Source: Cenarchaeum symbiosum A (GTDB taxonomy: Archaea > Thermoproteota > Nitrososphaeria > Nitrososphaerales > Nitrosopumilaceae). From it: a stretch of DNA of 64,000 nt. Within the stretch, counting starts at the first letter, position 1, and each line of letters begins with the position of its first letter. The DNA lies in the NCBI GenBank assembly GCA_000200715.1, contig DP000238.1, forward strand, positions 132,832-196,831, read 5' to 3'. This document shows positions 9,101-16,988 of this stretch, piece by piece. Both the position numbers and the translations under genes were made by a program. The notes beneath the pieces were generated by a model that did no database searches, had not been told where the DNA came from, and worked only from the letters and a program-made list of their open reading frames with translations.

Positions 9101-11336
9101 ATATGGCATCGTTATACCTGTCGGAGGCATCATCGCCGTCGCCTGTCTGACCGAACCTGAACAGATCTACTGCTATTGGGTAGTCTCCCTTTTCCAAGGT
9201 AGGTGTGCCAATGTTATCTATGGTGAAGTGCACGTGCAGATTGCCCGTTGCACTTTCCAAGGATTCTAGTATGAATCTGTCAGTTGGTCCGGCACCACTG
9301 CGTGGATCATCTTCGTCTAGACTGACCAGTCCTGCAAAGTCGTCCTGTTCTTCAATTCCGTGGGTTAGAGCAACATTACCGTGACCGGTTACAGTACCGG
9401 CTATGATGATCTCGATGTTTCCTCCTGCAAAGTTTGCCTCATCGCCATCGCCCAAGAGCTCAAACGCCCTGAGGTCATAGTTTAGGTAGTGGTGCTTTGC
9501 ATCGGCCGTGCCGTTGAGCAGCCAGTCCTCTACTATGTCTGATGTTATGTTGCGATCGAACGTAAATCCTATCTCTGCTGTACCTGCAACCGAGGCGGGT
9601 GCTGGACCTTGACCGACGCCGAACTCTGTATCATCTGCTAGGTTTATCCTGATCCTGTCGCTAAAGGCCTCTACACAGAAGCCGTTGGCCACAAGATCGG
9701 TACAGTCGTGGTCCTCCGCCCAGTCGAGCGAATGCTGTGTGCCAGGGCTTAGAACGCGGTCAGCGGCAAGAGTGCCAAGATTAGAGCTGGTATGGAACGT
9801 GACGCCAGTAATTGTCTGTGCGCCGTCTACAGCAAGAACTGTCCCCTCAATCAGATCTGCGCCGGTAATCGGGCTGCCTATCCTGACTGAAGGAATTATT
9901 AGCACCTCGGGCTCGTACAGCTCAAGGTCCTCGTCTACAAGAGAGTTCTTGTTTGCATCCTGGTCGCTAAGCGTTACGTGGATCTCCTCGCCGGAGTTCC
10001 AAGTGCCGCCCACGTGATCTTCGTCTATCTCTATGTTAGCAAAGAAGTCGGTAACAAGCACGGATCCTGCCTCATCGTTATACTCGACAATAGCAGTTGT
10101 CTCCCTAGGGGGATCTTCTGCTATCCGAATGTTGGCCTGATCGCCCTCGTCAGTGTTCAGGAATATGCCTGAATTTGACTGTGTTTCAGTAAACGTGATT
10201 GGCAGTCTGTCATTTTTGAAATCGGCAGTACCGAAGCTAACATCTGAATTGGTGCTGTTAGCTATACTTCCATCCACTAGTTCTTGGTCATTATTGTCGG
10301 CTAGTGTAAGCACAGCATCAGTAAGATCCTCACTTTGGGGACTTATGTCTACTTCTAGTACACCATTGTCCTCAAAGTTCAGCGCGGTTAGGTCTGCATC
10401 TTCGATGATCGTAGCATCGTTGGTATTAGTGGCATTCGCAAACTCTCCATTTTCATCGAATATCTGGTAGTAGGTGCGCGTCTCTTCTGGCCATGCGTTG
10501 AACGTCCATGAATCTTCGTCTGTCGGGTCTATGTTCAGCTGCATGTCAGTAATTGTTACATGGACATGTGCGCCCGAAGGATATTCCGACCTGTCGGGAC
10601 TCCATGATACGAGATCACTGATGTCATCCAAGTATGCCAGATCGATCTGCTGAACTCCGCCACCCCTGTTGAACTTTATCTCGACGTCACCGTCTACTGT
10701 AAAGTCATAGAGTTGGATTGCGGGGAACTCGTTAGGCAGGACACCGATCTGTCCCCTAGACACATCATCTACATCCTCTGTTCTGCTGTCTCCGTTGAAG
10801 TTAAAACCATCTTCATTGTCAGTTGGAACCTTTTCTTCCCTTATTACGTTCATGCTATCATCGTTGATGGTACCAAAGATAGTATTAGTTATAGTCGATG
10901 ATGTACAATCTACATTGTGCTGAAAGAACACACCGTCGGTATCTTGATAGCGGTCAAGCGCTTCAACCAACATGCTGTCTTCTTCACACATGTTGCCAAA
11001 GTCCAAGCTGGTTCCAGCATTATGATCTTCAACTAATTCATCAGCCGTCATCGCCATGGTCAGATCAGCAAAGTATGCATACCAGTTGCCGTCTGTCGCC
11101 TGAACCATTGTCAGATCCTGGCCGTTGACGGTAACATCTGGCTCGCTTTCTGTCTCGTCTATCTCCTTGAGATCCGGATCGTTGACAATTACTTCTATGA
11201 CCATCGGGCCAGCAAAGCTGTTGTCAAAGTCCGCATTCTCGGCGGATACAAACAGGTATTCTGCGCTGCTCTGTGCGTATGCCGGTATCGCAGGCGGGAA
11301 CGCGAACGTCACCCCTCCTGCGACCATTATCGTCAT
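6123..11336 (-). CDS. Giant secreted S-layer-like surface protein, copy 2
   Basis: This is a 1737-residue paralogue of the protein at 271-5313, read convergently towards it, with the same signal peptide, Ig-like repeats and QITVA end. The first 95 or so residues and roughly the last 330 are almost identical between the copies. Segments around residues 95-185, 305-365, 540-580 and the stretch near residues 1080-1240 differ in length and sequence. Copy 2 has an extra Cys-containing segment (about 60 residues, including DNRCPQTVTYE and QPDYCI) that copy 1 lacks. In the conserved end the proteins agree while the DNA carries clusters of silent differences. Function is inferred as surface layer or adhesion/host contact. 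ATG 11336 corresponds exactly to ATG 271. Confidence 0.85.
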   Translation of the reverse strand: MTIMVAGGVTFAFPPAIPAYAQSSAEYLFVSAENADFDNSFAGPMVIEVIVNDPDLKEIDETESEPDVTVNGQDLTMVQATDGNWYAYFADLTMAMTADELVEDHNAGTSLDFGNMCEEDSMLVEALDRYQDTDGVFFQHNVDCTSSTITNTIFGTINDDSMNVIREEKVPTDNEDGFNFNGDSRTEDVDDVSRGQIGVLPNEFPAIQLYDFTVDGDVEIKFNRGGGVQQIDLAYLDDISDLVSWSPDRSEYPSGAHVHVTITDMQLNIDPTDEDSWTFNAWPEETRTYYQIFDENGEFANATNTNDATIIEDADLTALNFEDNGVLEVDISPQSEDLTDAVLTLADNNDQELVDGSIANSTNSDVSFGTADFKNDRLPITFTETQSNSGIFLNTDEGDQANIRIAEDPPRETTAIVEYNDEAGSVLVTDFFANIEIDEDHVGGTWNSGEEIHVTLSDQDANKNSLVDEDLELYEPEVLIIPSVRIGSPITGADLIEGTVLAVDGAQTITGVTFHTSSNLGTLAADRVLSPGTQHSLDWAEDHDCTDLVANGFCVEAFSDRIRINLADDTEFGVGQGPAPASVAGTAEIGFTFDRNITSDIVEDWLLNGTADAKHHYLNYDLRAFELLGDGDEANFAGGNIEIIIAGTVTGHGNVALTHGIEEQDDFAGLVSLDEDDPRSGAGPTDRFILESLESATGNLHVHFTIDNIGTPTLEKGDYPIAVDLFRFGQTGDGDDASDRYNDAIYRIELEESGDNTGAFIGTMEYIMLNQINVNNSDTYEAISPIDDEVELIVHEDLTDEDSVRVNYLDLGGDGVSTQVADQVAAPTHSGSVTFDADNYKVADTVTVTVDDPDLNIDVETIDVFTIVDVDNDPAQDAVGASGYGVNSKNEPFGRLLDITFDDEIWTERHNCGDDSDGNRIYGSPDRGLEYTGFTLKETAADSGLFTGDFQVPKTYCSVDEVLKTVTGTDMEVNYVDYRDASGEIIEVGDSVGLRANTGSVSLDRTVYPVPFGSSEEFREPNGGFPDRISWFPQHAAADGELGSGDLTIHVRVNDPDYDLSASGEDKIAEEGNIRDNTNKGGPLKITISRGGESVVLATAGAENAADGLITLGNDVEDNTRELGPINEIAPDAGIFELDMKIRHTDGPTDNRCPQTVTYETDADNIQAASLTDNARERQSNGNFGDDEVRFANIPSSNTGTVQPDYCIMQGDILTVEYTDPTDASGDPNTVTDSATFDLRNGVLQSDKSVYIIGSDMIITLIEPDFDLDNDAAETYPLDLIEWDSDAGDISMGTAGDNIFDPEPSDLRETGDSTGIFQSVIEIPEEIEGDRIERGEEVELEYTDWGPSGSDFVGDEDEDINLTIFTSNFGATIELDQKVYTWTDKVYITIVAPDHNFDDDLIDEIGETDLDEITVSTREAELEGYKLDETGADTGIFTGEVILTGFLHDANGDGNFDAGLIDTTGTGPTDGFLESDEDDGLTVSFEFSEDETVIGSALIRWNIGETQWLEAAYPATGTGVVRIVDPDLNLNPEAVDNFGVDIWSDSDAGGIDLTVTETNEATGIFEGTVSFTVNDQSSGHRLRVAEGDTVTARYEDNTLPDPFTTADNLDITGTAIIGTIVPPLERVDIIDARLVDSFGGALTTVAVDQQVQITADLASGQDRDQTFAYLLQVQDANGVTVSLAWITGSLAAGQSFSPALSWIPEEAGSYTATIFVWESVDNPTALSAPATVQITVA

Positions 11337-11426
11337 TATCGTAAGAATTAACCGTTTACCATGAGCCTATTACGTCGTCAACCCCCCGGGGGGACAGATT
11401 ATTATGAATAGAAAACCGTGCTTGAA

Positions 11427-12098
11427 ATGCGGGCATATGCCGGCAAGACAAACCTACACTTGGATGTTCATAAGACGTTTATACGAAGTTGCTCCACCGC
11501 ACTCCCGTTGGGCAAAAAATGCTTTGTGTGCAAGCAGAAGATGGGCGGCAAAGATGAGTATCTGGAGCATACGATCAGGTATATAGGCGGCAGTAAGATT
11601 GGAGATCTGGCCTTTCACAAGGACCCCGCATGCTTCAACGAAGGAGCCGATATACTGGCCAGACAGCTGCGGGGAGATGGTGACAAGTATGCTCTGGTCG
11701 AGACGAATGCGGGGGGATGTGACTACGAGTACCATATGATGCTGAACGAATACGGCAAGATGATTTTGTTGTATATGATAGTTCGCCACGATGGCAAAAA
11801 GGAAGCAGAACCAACGACTCTCAAATTTCTAAGACAGTTTTACGATACAGATGAGCTCATATTTCTCGGTACGAGCTATACCATGGAAAAGAGCCATTAC
11901 TTCATGCTAGCCCATGTGTCAGACAGAATATTCAGCTCACACTTCAATGCAGAGAATTACAAGCGGGACAAAATTCGTCAGGAAGAAGTATGGCAAGATC
12001 TGCAGATCAGGGGAGAAGTTGAACTAGAAGAGGTTAAAATTCTCGCTGAGTTTGCCTTACAATGTATGGGTATAATCGCTGACAAGTCTGGGCAGTAG
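11427..12098 (+). CDS. Conserved-looking hypothetical protein with one CxxC pair
   Basis: This is a 223-residue soluble protein. Near the N-terminus KKCFVCKQK gives one CxxC pair, followed by YLEHTIRYIGGSKIGDLAFHKDPACF; together these could form a single zinc site (C-x2-C ... H ... C). The rest is mixed alpha/beta with no motif I recognise. The start at ATG 11427 rests on a TATA-like ATTATTATG at 11398-11406, about 25 bases upstream. A GTG at 11418 is in frame, and an ATG at 11404 is in another frame and yields an unconvincing protein. The gene diverges from surface protein copy 2 across a 90-base gap. A regulatory or processing role is possible but not shown. Confidence 0.55.
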   Translation: MRAYAGKTNLHLDVHKTFIRSCSTALPLGKKCFVCKQKMGGKDEYLEHTIRYIGGSKIGDLAFHKDPACFNEGADILARQLRGDGDKYALVETNAGGCDYEYHMMLNEYGKMILLYMIVRHDGKKEAEPTTLKFLRQFYDTDELIFLGTSYTMEKSHYFMLAHVSDRIFSSHFNAENYKRDKIRQEEVWQDLQIRGEVELEEVKILAEFALQCMGIIADKSGQ

Positions 12099-12135
12099 TA
12101 TATGCCGGCGTATAATCAGCACTGTCGCATGAAGA

Positions 12136-13665
12136 TCAGCACCCGGCATCTCTTGCCCACCGCTCAGTACCGAACCCCGTCTCCATACAGTGCGGCTTGT
12201 ACAGGCCGGCAAGACCCTCGTCTAACAGGATCTCGTTTATCGAATGAAGGGGGATCCCGCTTATCTTTTCCGTACACCAGACCTTGGCTATCATCTGGCC
12301 GTCGGATTCCGCCCCGTCTGTCTCATAGTATACCTCTGATCCCTGCGGGCAGAGCTGCTCGATGGCGGGCATGCCCACTCCGGGCCCCGCCCCGCCATCC
12401 ACAAGCGCGAGCGCAATTACCCCTGCCTCCGTGCCCATTCTGTTGATGCTGCTCAACTGGGCAATCCTGGTCAGCTCCACCGTTGCAAGGTCGGGCGGGT
12501 CATCGGGCCCCAGCCTCCCGCCTTCGGAGGTATCAGCAGATGGTACGGCATCCGGCGCGGGACCTCCGGGCGCCGCGTCATCCTGGACAGGGCCGGAGAA
12601 TCTCGGCTCATACATCATGCCGATAAGCGGCACATCATACCCCAGATAGACGGCAAATCCAAACAGGAAAAGGACTGTCATCCCGGCTGCAATGGCCACA
12701 TGGGACAGCGGCGGCCTTCTGCCGGGCTTGGCTTTCCCGGCAGGCTCCGCCTTTGGCGCAGGCGCGCTTGCCGCATGCGTGTATGGCTCAAGGCCGCGCA
12801 CCAGCTGGCCTGCGGGAGCCTCTGGATTGATCCCATCCTTCACCGGGGGTTCTGCGGCCTCTGAGAGATCCGGCCAGACCTCCTCCAGGGGTTTCTCCCA
12901 GTACTCTGTGTCTGTTGGCTTTGCAATGCCTAGCTCCCCCTCGAACCTGTCTGCAATGGAACCTATCTTTTCGTGTATGGCCTCCGAGCTGAGATTCTCG
13001 ACCTCCTCCGGGGCCCTCCTGCACGTATCATCATCGACTATCCTGTGCTCCCTTAGCGCCTTCTCGTGCCTCTCTCCGGGCCTGCCGCCGCCAAGAAAAG
13101 CCAGGACCCGCCCTTTCTCACCGCATATATCCGTGATCTTGCCAATGTGGGAGGCAAGGTCACTGCCGGCAAATGCCACCGCATTATCATATCCGGCACA
13201 GCCCATGTTCAGCACATCCCACCATCCGTCGACGAGTATGATCCATCCTGATGTAGAGGCCCCCGGGCCGCAGTCAAGACCGGCATCCTTGTACTTGACT
13301 GGCCTGCTGGTGCCCTCCGAGGGCACCCGCACTATGCGTATCTCCAGATCAAACATGTCCCTTTCGTAAATGTAAATCTTGTCGGCATCAGCCAGGACTT
13401 TCGACACCATCTTGCAGTAATTCTCGTCAACGACCGGTATCAGCATCTTCCCCGTCCACACGGGACTGCCGTCTTCTTCGCCGCCGGTGAACTTTTTGAC
13501 GTAAATGTCCTCTATCACCCCCGAGTTTTTCAAGTTGACCAGGGCTGTCTCTTTCAAACCACCGATCCCCATGTACAGGAGTGAATTGCGCACGTCTGTG
13601 CCCTCGATGGCCGCCTTGAACTTGTAGTGCACCTTTACACAATACTTGTAGCTCGTCCCGGACAT
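12136..13665 (-). CDS. Membrane-anchored protein with C-terminal SNase-fold domain
   Basis: The 509-residue protein starts MSGTSYKYCVK. About 320 residues of unrecognised N-terminal region, which begins with a ferredoxin-like run (VKVHYKFKAAIEGTDVRN), precede one transmembrane helix near residues 321-342. A Pro/Ala/Asp-rich linker follows, then a C-terminal domain (about 395-509) resembling thermonuclease/SNase proteins (EAGVIALALVD, GQMIAKVWC, SINEILLDEGLA, W-A-R-D-A-G-C end). The DTPE-like metal loop is not recognisable, and the usual GR before L-I-A-K is GQ, so nuclease activity is doubtful. The frame is open 87 codons further upstream, but that part is Arg/Pro/Gly-rich and implausible, so the internal ATG at 13665 is preferred. 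The gene diverges from the RecB-like gene. Confidence 0.6.
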   Translation of the reverse strand: MSGTSYKYCVKVHYKFKAAIEGTDVRNSLLYMGIGGLKETALVNLKNSGVIEDIYVKKFTGGEEDGSPVWTGKMLIPVVDENYCKMVSKVLADADKIYIYERDMFDLEIRIVRVPSEGTSRPVKYKDAGLDCGPGASTSGWIILVDGWWDVLNMGCAGYDNAVAFAGSDLASHIGKITDICGEKGRVLAFLGGGRPGERHEKALREHRIVDDDTCRRAPEEVENLSSEAIHEKIGSIADRFEGELGIAKPTDTEYWEKPLEEVWPDLSEAAEPPVKDGINPEAPAGQLVRGLEPYTHAASAPAPKAEPAGKAKPGRRPPLSHVAIAAGMTVLFLFGFAVYLGYDVPLIGMMYEPRFSGPVQDDAAPGGPAPDAVPSADTSEGGRLGPDDPPDLATVELTRIAQLSSINRMGTEAGVIALALVDGGAGPGVGMPAIEQLCPQGSEVYYETDGAESDGQMIAKVWCTEKISGIPLHSINEILLDEGLAGLYKPHCMETGFGTERWARDAGC

Positions 13666-13974
13666 TGTCGCTGTACCGTTTCTACGGGCCGCCTCTGCGC
13701 TAGTTAAGTCTGACTGTATGCGGCCTTGAAAGCCGGCCCCTGCGGGACAGGCAGGCGCGTGCCAAGGCCGGCGCGAGGCCCGCGGATCCCCGCCTGTGCG
13801 GGGGGCTCCTTGGAATACTTGAGCCGGAGTCTTCCCGACGCCGTGCTCCACAAGGCCGCCATGCAATGCACGGAGATCCCATGGATCCGCCGAGAACAGG
13901 CCCCTCTGGAGGCGCAGCCGGGGCACAAGGGGCTGCCAGATGCATTATATGGAATGCAATGCAGCCGGGCGTGC
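13666..13974. other. Divergent intergenic region, promoters only
   Basis: This GC-rich stretch lies between two divergent genes. Frames extend through it on both strands, but the translations are rich in Arg, Pro, Gly and Ala with no domain. The only signal I see is the TATA-like box for the plus-strand gene. Confidence 0.5.
13944..13952 (+). promoter_or_regulatory. TATA-like box of the RecB-like gene
   Basis: ATTATATGG stands out in a GC-rich region. It is centred 27 bases before ATG 13975, which predicts a leaderless message and fixes that start. Confidence 0.55.
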
Positions 13975-15249
13975 ATGAATGCCGATGAACTGTACAGCTC
14001 CTGCGTGGACGGCCCCGATTATTCCATTACGGGAGCAGAGGTGTTCAGGTATGCAATGAGTCCGTTCTTTTATTACTGTGAAAAGTTCGCCGACAGGGGC
14101 GGGGCCGACCCCCCGCCGGGGAACGTAAAGGGCGGTAGTCCCTATGTGGATGATATGGACCGCGGGACCGCTCTGGACTGTACAGGCGACAAAGACTGCT
14201 TTAGGGAATGCATACGGCTGATGTTCGACGGGCAAGATGAGATATGCAACGCCCCCCTGCTGTACCTGCCGGAGGGCATCGCCGGCAGGCCGGACATCCT
14301 AAGAAAGGCAGAGGGCAGATCCATATTCGGGGGCCACTATTACGCGCCCGCCCTGGTGATAATGGCGCTAAAGCCCAGGCGGGATCACGAGATGCAGGCG
14401 GCATTCTACTCTTATCTATTGCACAGGATACAGGGCAGGCGCCCCGAATTTACAGTGGTGGACGGGAGGGGGGGAATCCATGACAGCCCGGCGGGAGATA
14501 ACACGGACTCTGTGCCGGGGAACATCGAGGGCATGCGCCGGATAGACTCGGGGCACGTCCCCCCGGCCGAGGTGTTAAGGAGGCCGTGGACTTCATATTC
14601 GATAAAAAAGGCGCTAGAGACAGGCCATCTGAGCCTGGTCTTATGGCTGGACGGGAGCAAGATACGCAGGCTCGAGAGAAGCGGCATACGCGACGTATCC
14701 GCGCTGGCAGGCACCACCACGAGCACGATATCCTCGATATGCAGGGTGGACAGGCGCAAGGCCGGAATATTGAAGGGGATGGCCCGGGCCGCCGCGGAGC
14801 AAAAGCCCATCGTATTCAAGGACCCCGAGGTGGACGATACGGGCGCAAAGTCGTTTCTGGCGGTGGAGACTGAACGCATAGACAACAGGATAGAGATGAG
14901 CGGTGCGGCCGTCCTTGTGCGGGATGAATCCGGGGAGAGGCGCCGCACATTCGAGGGGGACGGCATGATGGACGGGATATCCGGGTTTGTCCGGGGCAGC
15001 ACGGTATACTATTGGGGCAGGAGGGCGCTCACCCTGGCAGAGTCATCCGGGGGACAGATGCCCCGCGGCATGCGAAACCTGATGGAGATATTCGCAGAAT
15101 CCATCACATTCCATCTCCCCCTTGTGGATCCCGAGCATATCTCCCGGGAGATGGGACACCCCGTCGAGAACAGCGTGCCGGGCGAGTGCATAGCTCTCAG
15201 AAACATACACGACTGGCTGCTCTCCAAGAGGGGCCAGGGCAGTCCCTAG
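13975..15249 (+). CDS. TM0106-type RecB-like/RNase H-like protein, active sites degenerate
   Basis: The 424-residue protein follows the domain order of the TM0106/RecB-like nuclease family. An N-terminal SITGAEVFRYAMSPFFYY block corresponds to the T-x-L/S-x-L-x-x-Y-x-x-C-P motif. GIAGRPDIL and KPRRDHEMQAAFYSYLL match the PDDEXK region. A helix-hairpin-helix section follows (GSKIRRLERSGIRDVSAL ... MARAAAEQKPIVF), and a C-terminal part starts FLAVETERIDNRIEMSG, like the D-x-E RNase H-like domain. The D/E-x-K pair expected before KPRRDHE is not visible, and AVETE lacks the first Asp of D-x-E, so catalysis may be lost. The start is set by the TATA box at 13944-13952. A role in DNA processing is inferred from the family only. 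Confidence 0.55.
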   Translation: MNADELYSSCVDGPDYSITGAEVFRYAMSPFFYYCEKFADRGGADPPPGNVKGGSPYVDDMDRGTALDCTGDKDCFRECIRLMFDGQDEICNAPLLYLPEGIAGRPDILRKAEGRSIFGGHYYAPALVIMALKPRRDHEMQAAFYSYLLHRIQGRRPEFTVVDGRGGIHDSPAGDNTDSVPGNIEGMRRIDSGHVPPAEVLRRPWTSYSIKKALETGHLSLVLWLDGSKIRRLERSGIRDVSALAGTTTSTISSICRVDRRKAGILKGMARAAAEQKPIVFKDPEVDDTGAKSFLAVETERIDNRIEMSGAAVLVRDESGERRRTFEGDGMMDGISGFVRGSTVYYWGRRALTLAESSGGQMPRGMRNLMEIFAESITFHLPLVDPEHISREMGHPVENSVPGECIALRNIHDWLLSKRGQGSP

Positions 15250-15452
15250 TATTGCAGGCCCATCTGACAATGCCCGCATTTTAGCAGCACAGTATTACAT
15301 GTGGGACCGGCCCCGCCAGAAAAAGATTGGACAAGATCCTATAATCAAAAGAGGCGGCCCGGAAGACGGCCTCTTCCTGTTTGCCGTTCTAAATTGACCC
15401 AAGTTAAAAAATCCGCGTAAAATACTACCTGACACTCTATCATGAACTTGCC

Positions 15453-16988
15453 ATGAAATTAATCTCGCCGACAGATTTGACAAAGTCTCGATCTTTTATC
15501 CGTGAATTTTTAGAACCTGTCGTGAACAACGTGTACACCCGTACGGCAGGTACGGCGCATGTGCGGGGCGAAAAGTACCGCAGAATAATGGAGATGCTCC
15601 CGCCGGACGAGCCGGTCCTCTTTGGAAATCTTTACGAGAACAACAGGACAGAGCTCTCATCCATGTATACAAAGAACACCCGCATAATGCTCAGCAGGGC
15701 CCTCAGCTGGGGCTGCAAAAACGGCATACTATCCAGGGACAACCCCGGCAGGGTCCCTGACTGGTTCTATGAGATAAAGTCAGTCTCCCGCTGGGCAGCA
15801 CAGCTCCAGGGCAGCAACATGAAGCACCCGGAAAAGAAATCCTACGACAGCAGCACAAGAAGGCAGTATGTGCAGTGCCTCTGGAACTTTAACCGGTGGA
15901 TAACAGGCAGAACCTTTGAGATCAGAGAGTACTGGCCCACCCCCGAGGGCACATACGCTTTGCGCTCCGAGACTAGAAACTTTGAGAACGTGGGGGACCT
16001 TCTAGACGTCCTGGAGAGGCCGCTCGCAGATTCCCGAAACGTATCCAGGATAGTAAAGGACTTTCTCCTAGACAGAATGGAGACGCACAGCGGCTCGTCC
16101 CATATCATGATGTACAAAAACTCGATCGTCTCATACTTTGACAAAAACGAGCAGCAGCTCAAGCTCTCGTTCAATCCTAGACTCAGCCGCGGCCGCTCCG
16201 CCTATGAACAGAGCATGGACCTGCCCGAGTTCCTCAGGTTCATGACCGACGGAGCGCCTTCTGTAATGGAGCGTGCCCTGTTCATGTGCAAGTTCCACCG
16301 GGGCCTGGACGTATCCACTTTAGTAGACGGCTTCAACTATGAGGTGTGGGACCAGCTTGTACAGTGGTTTCATACAGAAGACTATACCTCATGGGATCTT
16401 GGCAAATGCCCTGTACCCGTATCCCTCATCCGGGTCAAGACCGGCTACCGCCATATAGGATTCCTCGAGAGGGATTCCATGGTCTGCCTGACAGAGTACC
16501 TGGACTACAGAAGAAGAGCGACAGGCAGGCCCATGATATCAGGCGAGCCTCTATTCCTCAACAAGTTCGGCAGGCCTGTCACAAGATCGTGGACGTTTGC
16601 CAGCTTTGTCAGGATAGCAGACAGGGCAGGAATAAGAAAGCAGACCATCATAGACGGAAGAAGCAGGTACAATCTGGATTCACACGAGCTGCGCGATCTT
16701 CTAAAGTCCACCCTCATAGACTGTGGCTGCAGGCCCGATGTCGCAGACCACGTTATCGGGCACAAGCCCAGGGATTCATACGAAAAACAGGCCCGCCTCT
16801 ACCCTGAGACGTTAAGAAGGGAATACTCGAGAGCCTCCCCCCGACTGAACATACTCACGGGGAATGCCGCCGCCCCTGCAGGGGATGCCCTGGCCAGATG
16901 CGAAGCAGCAATAGGCGAGATCAAATTGCGAATGCAGGAATTTGACACACAGATTATCCGCATGAGGGAGATGGCCGCCCCCGGATGA
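15453..16988 (+). CDS. Tyrosine recombinase/integrase-family protein
   Basis: The 511-residue protein has the C-terminal catalytic layout of tyrosine recombinases. Arg283 lies in MCKFHRGLDVSTL, Lys329 in RVKTGYRHIGF, the H-x-L-R box in HELRDLL (His411, Arg414), His437 in VIGHKPRD, and the nucleophile is Tyr443 or Tyr450. The N-terminal 250 residues are helical and DNA-binding-like, and a short coiled coil closes the protein. Such enzymes cut and rejoin DNA through a 3'-phosphotyrosine, for integration or chromosome-dimer resolution. No attachment-site repeats or other mobile-element genes were seen beside it, so it may be a resident recombinase. A TATA-like GTAAAATACT at 15419-15428 supports the ATG. 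It converges on the hydratase gene with no gap (stop codons abut). Confidence 0.8.
   Translation: MKLISPTDLTKSRSFIREFLEPVVNNVYTRTAGTAHVRGEKYRRIMEMLPPDEPVLFGNLYENNRTELSSMYTKNTRIMLSRALSWGCKNGILSRDNPGRVPDWFYEIKSVSRWAAQLQGSNMKHPEKKSYDSSTRRQYVQCLWNFNRWITGRTFEIREYWPTPEGTYALRSETRNFENVGDLLDVLERPLADSRNVSRIVKDFLLDRMETHSGSSHIMMYKNSIVSYFDKNEQQLKLSFNPRLSRGRSAYEQSMDLPEFLRFMTDGAPSVMERALFMCKFHRGLDVSTLVDGFNYEVWDQLVQWFHTEDYTSWDLGKCPVPVSLIRVKTGYRHIGFLERDSMVCLTEYLDYRRRATGRPMISGEPLFLNKFGRPVTRSWTFASFVRIADRAGIRKQTIIDGRSRYNLDSHELRDLLKSTLIDCGCRPDVADHVIGHKPRDSYEKQARLYPETLRREYSRASPRLNILTGNAAAPAGDALARCEAAIGEIKLRMQEFDTQIIRMREMAAPG

Larger units (their letters stand above)
256..11351. repeat. Large inverted repeat of two surface-protein genes
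   Basis: The left arm is 256-5355 and the right arm 6081-11351, in opposite orientation around a 725-base spacer. Homology begins 15 bases before the shared ATG (256-270 matches the complement of 11337-11351). It ends 42 bases after the stop codons (5314-5355 matches the complement of 6081-6122 exactly, including the T-run). Outside these limits I see no similarity. Inside, the arms alternate between near-identical and diverged stretches and differ by several indels, so this is an old duplication still exchanging sequence, or one under strong protein-level constraint. Confidence 0.9.

Noticed and set aside
11404-11586. Minus-one-frame ATG with CLKCGH before the 11427 gene
   Set aside because: The frame soon becomes Trp/Arg-rich and ends. 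The TATA-like box fits ATG 11427 better, so a frameshifted zinc-finger gene is not needed.
13666-13926. 87-codon N-terminal extension of the SNase-fold protein
   Set aside because: Its composition is like noncoding GC-rich sequence, and the protein-like region begins at MSGTSYKYC (13665).
13726-13974. 83-codon N-terminal extension of the RecB-like protein
   Set aside because: The translation is Arg/Pro/Gly/Ala-rich without domain, and a TATA-like box at 13944-13952 lies inside it, just before ATG 13975.
15349-15375. AAGAGGC/GCCTCTT hairpin before the recombinase gene
   Set aside because: The 7-bp stem has a 13-base loop and no T-tract after it. A chance inverted repeat is likely, and it shows no link to the recombinase.
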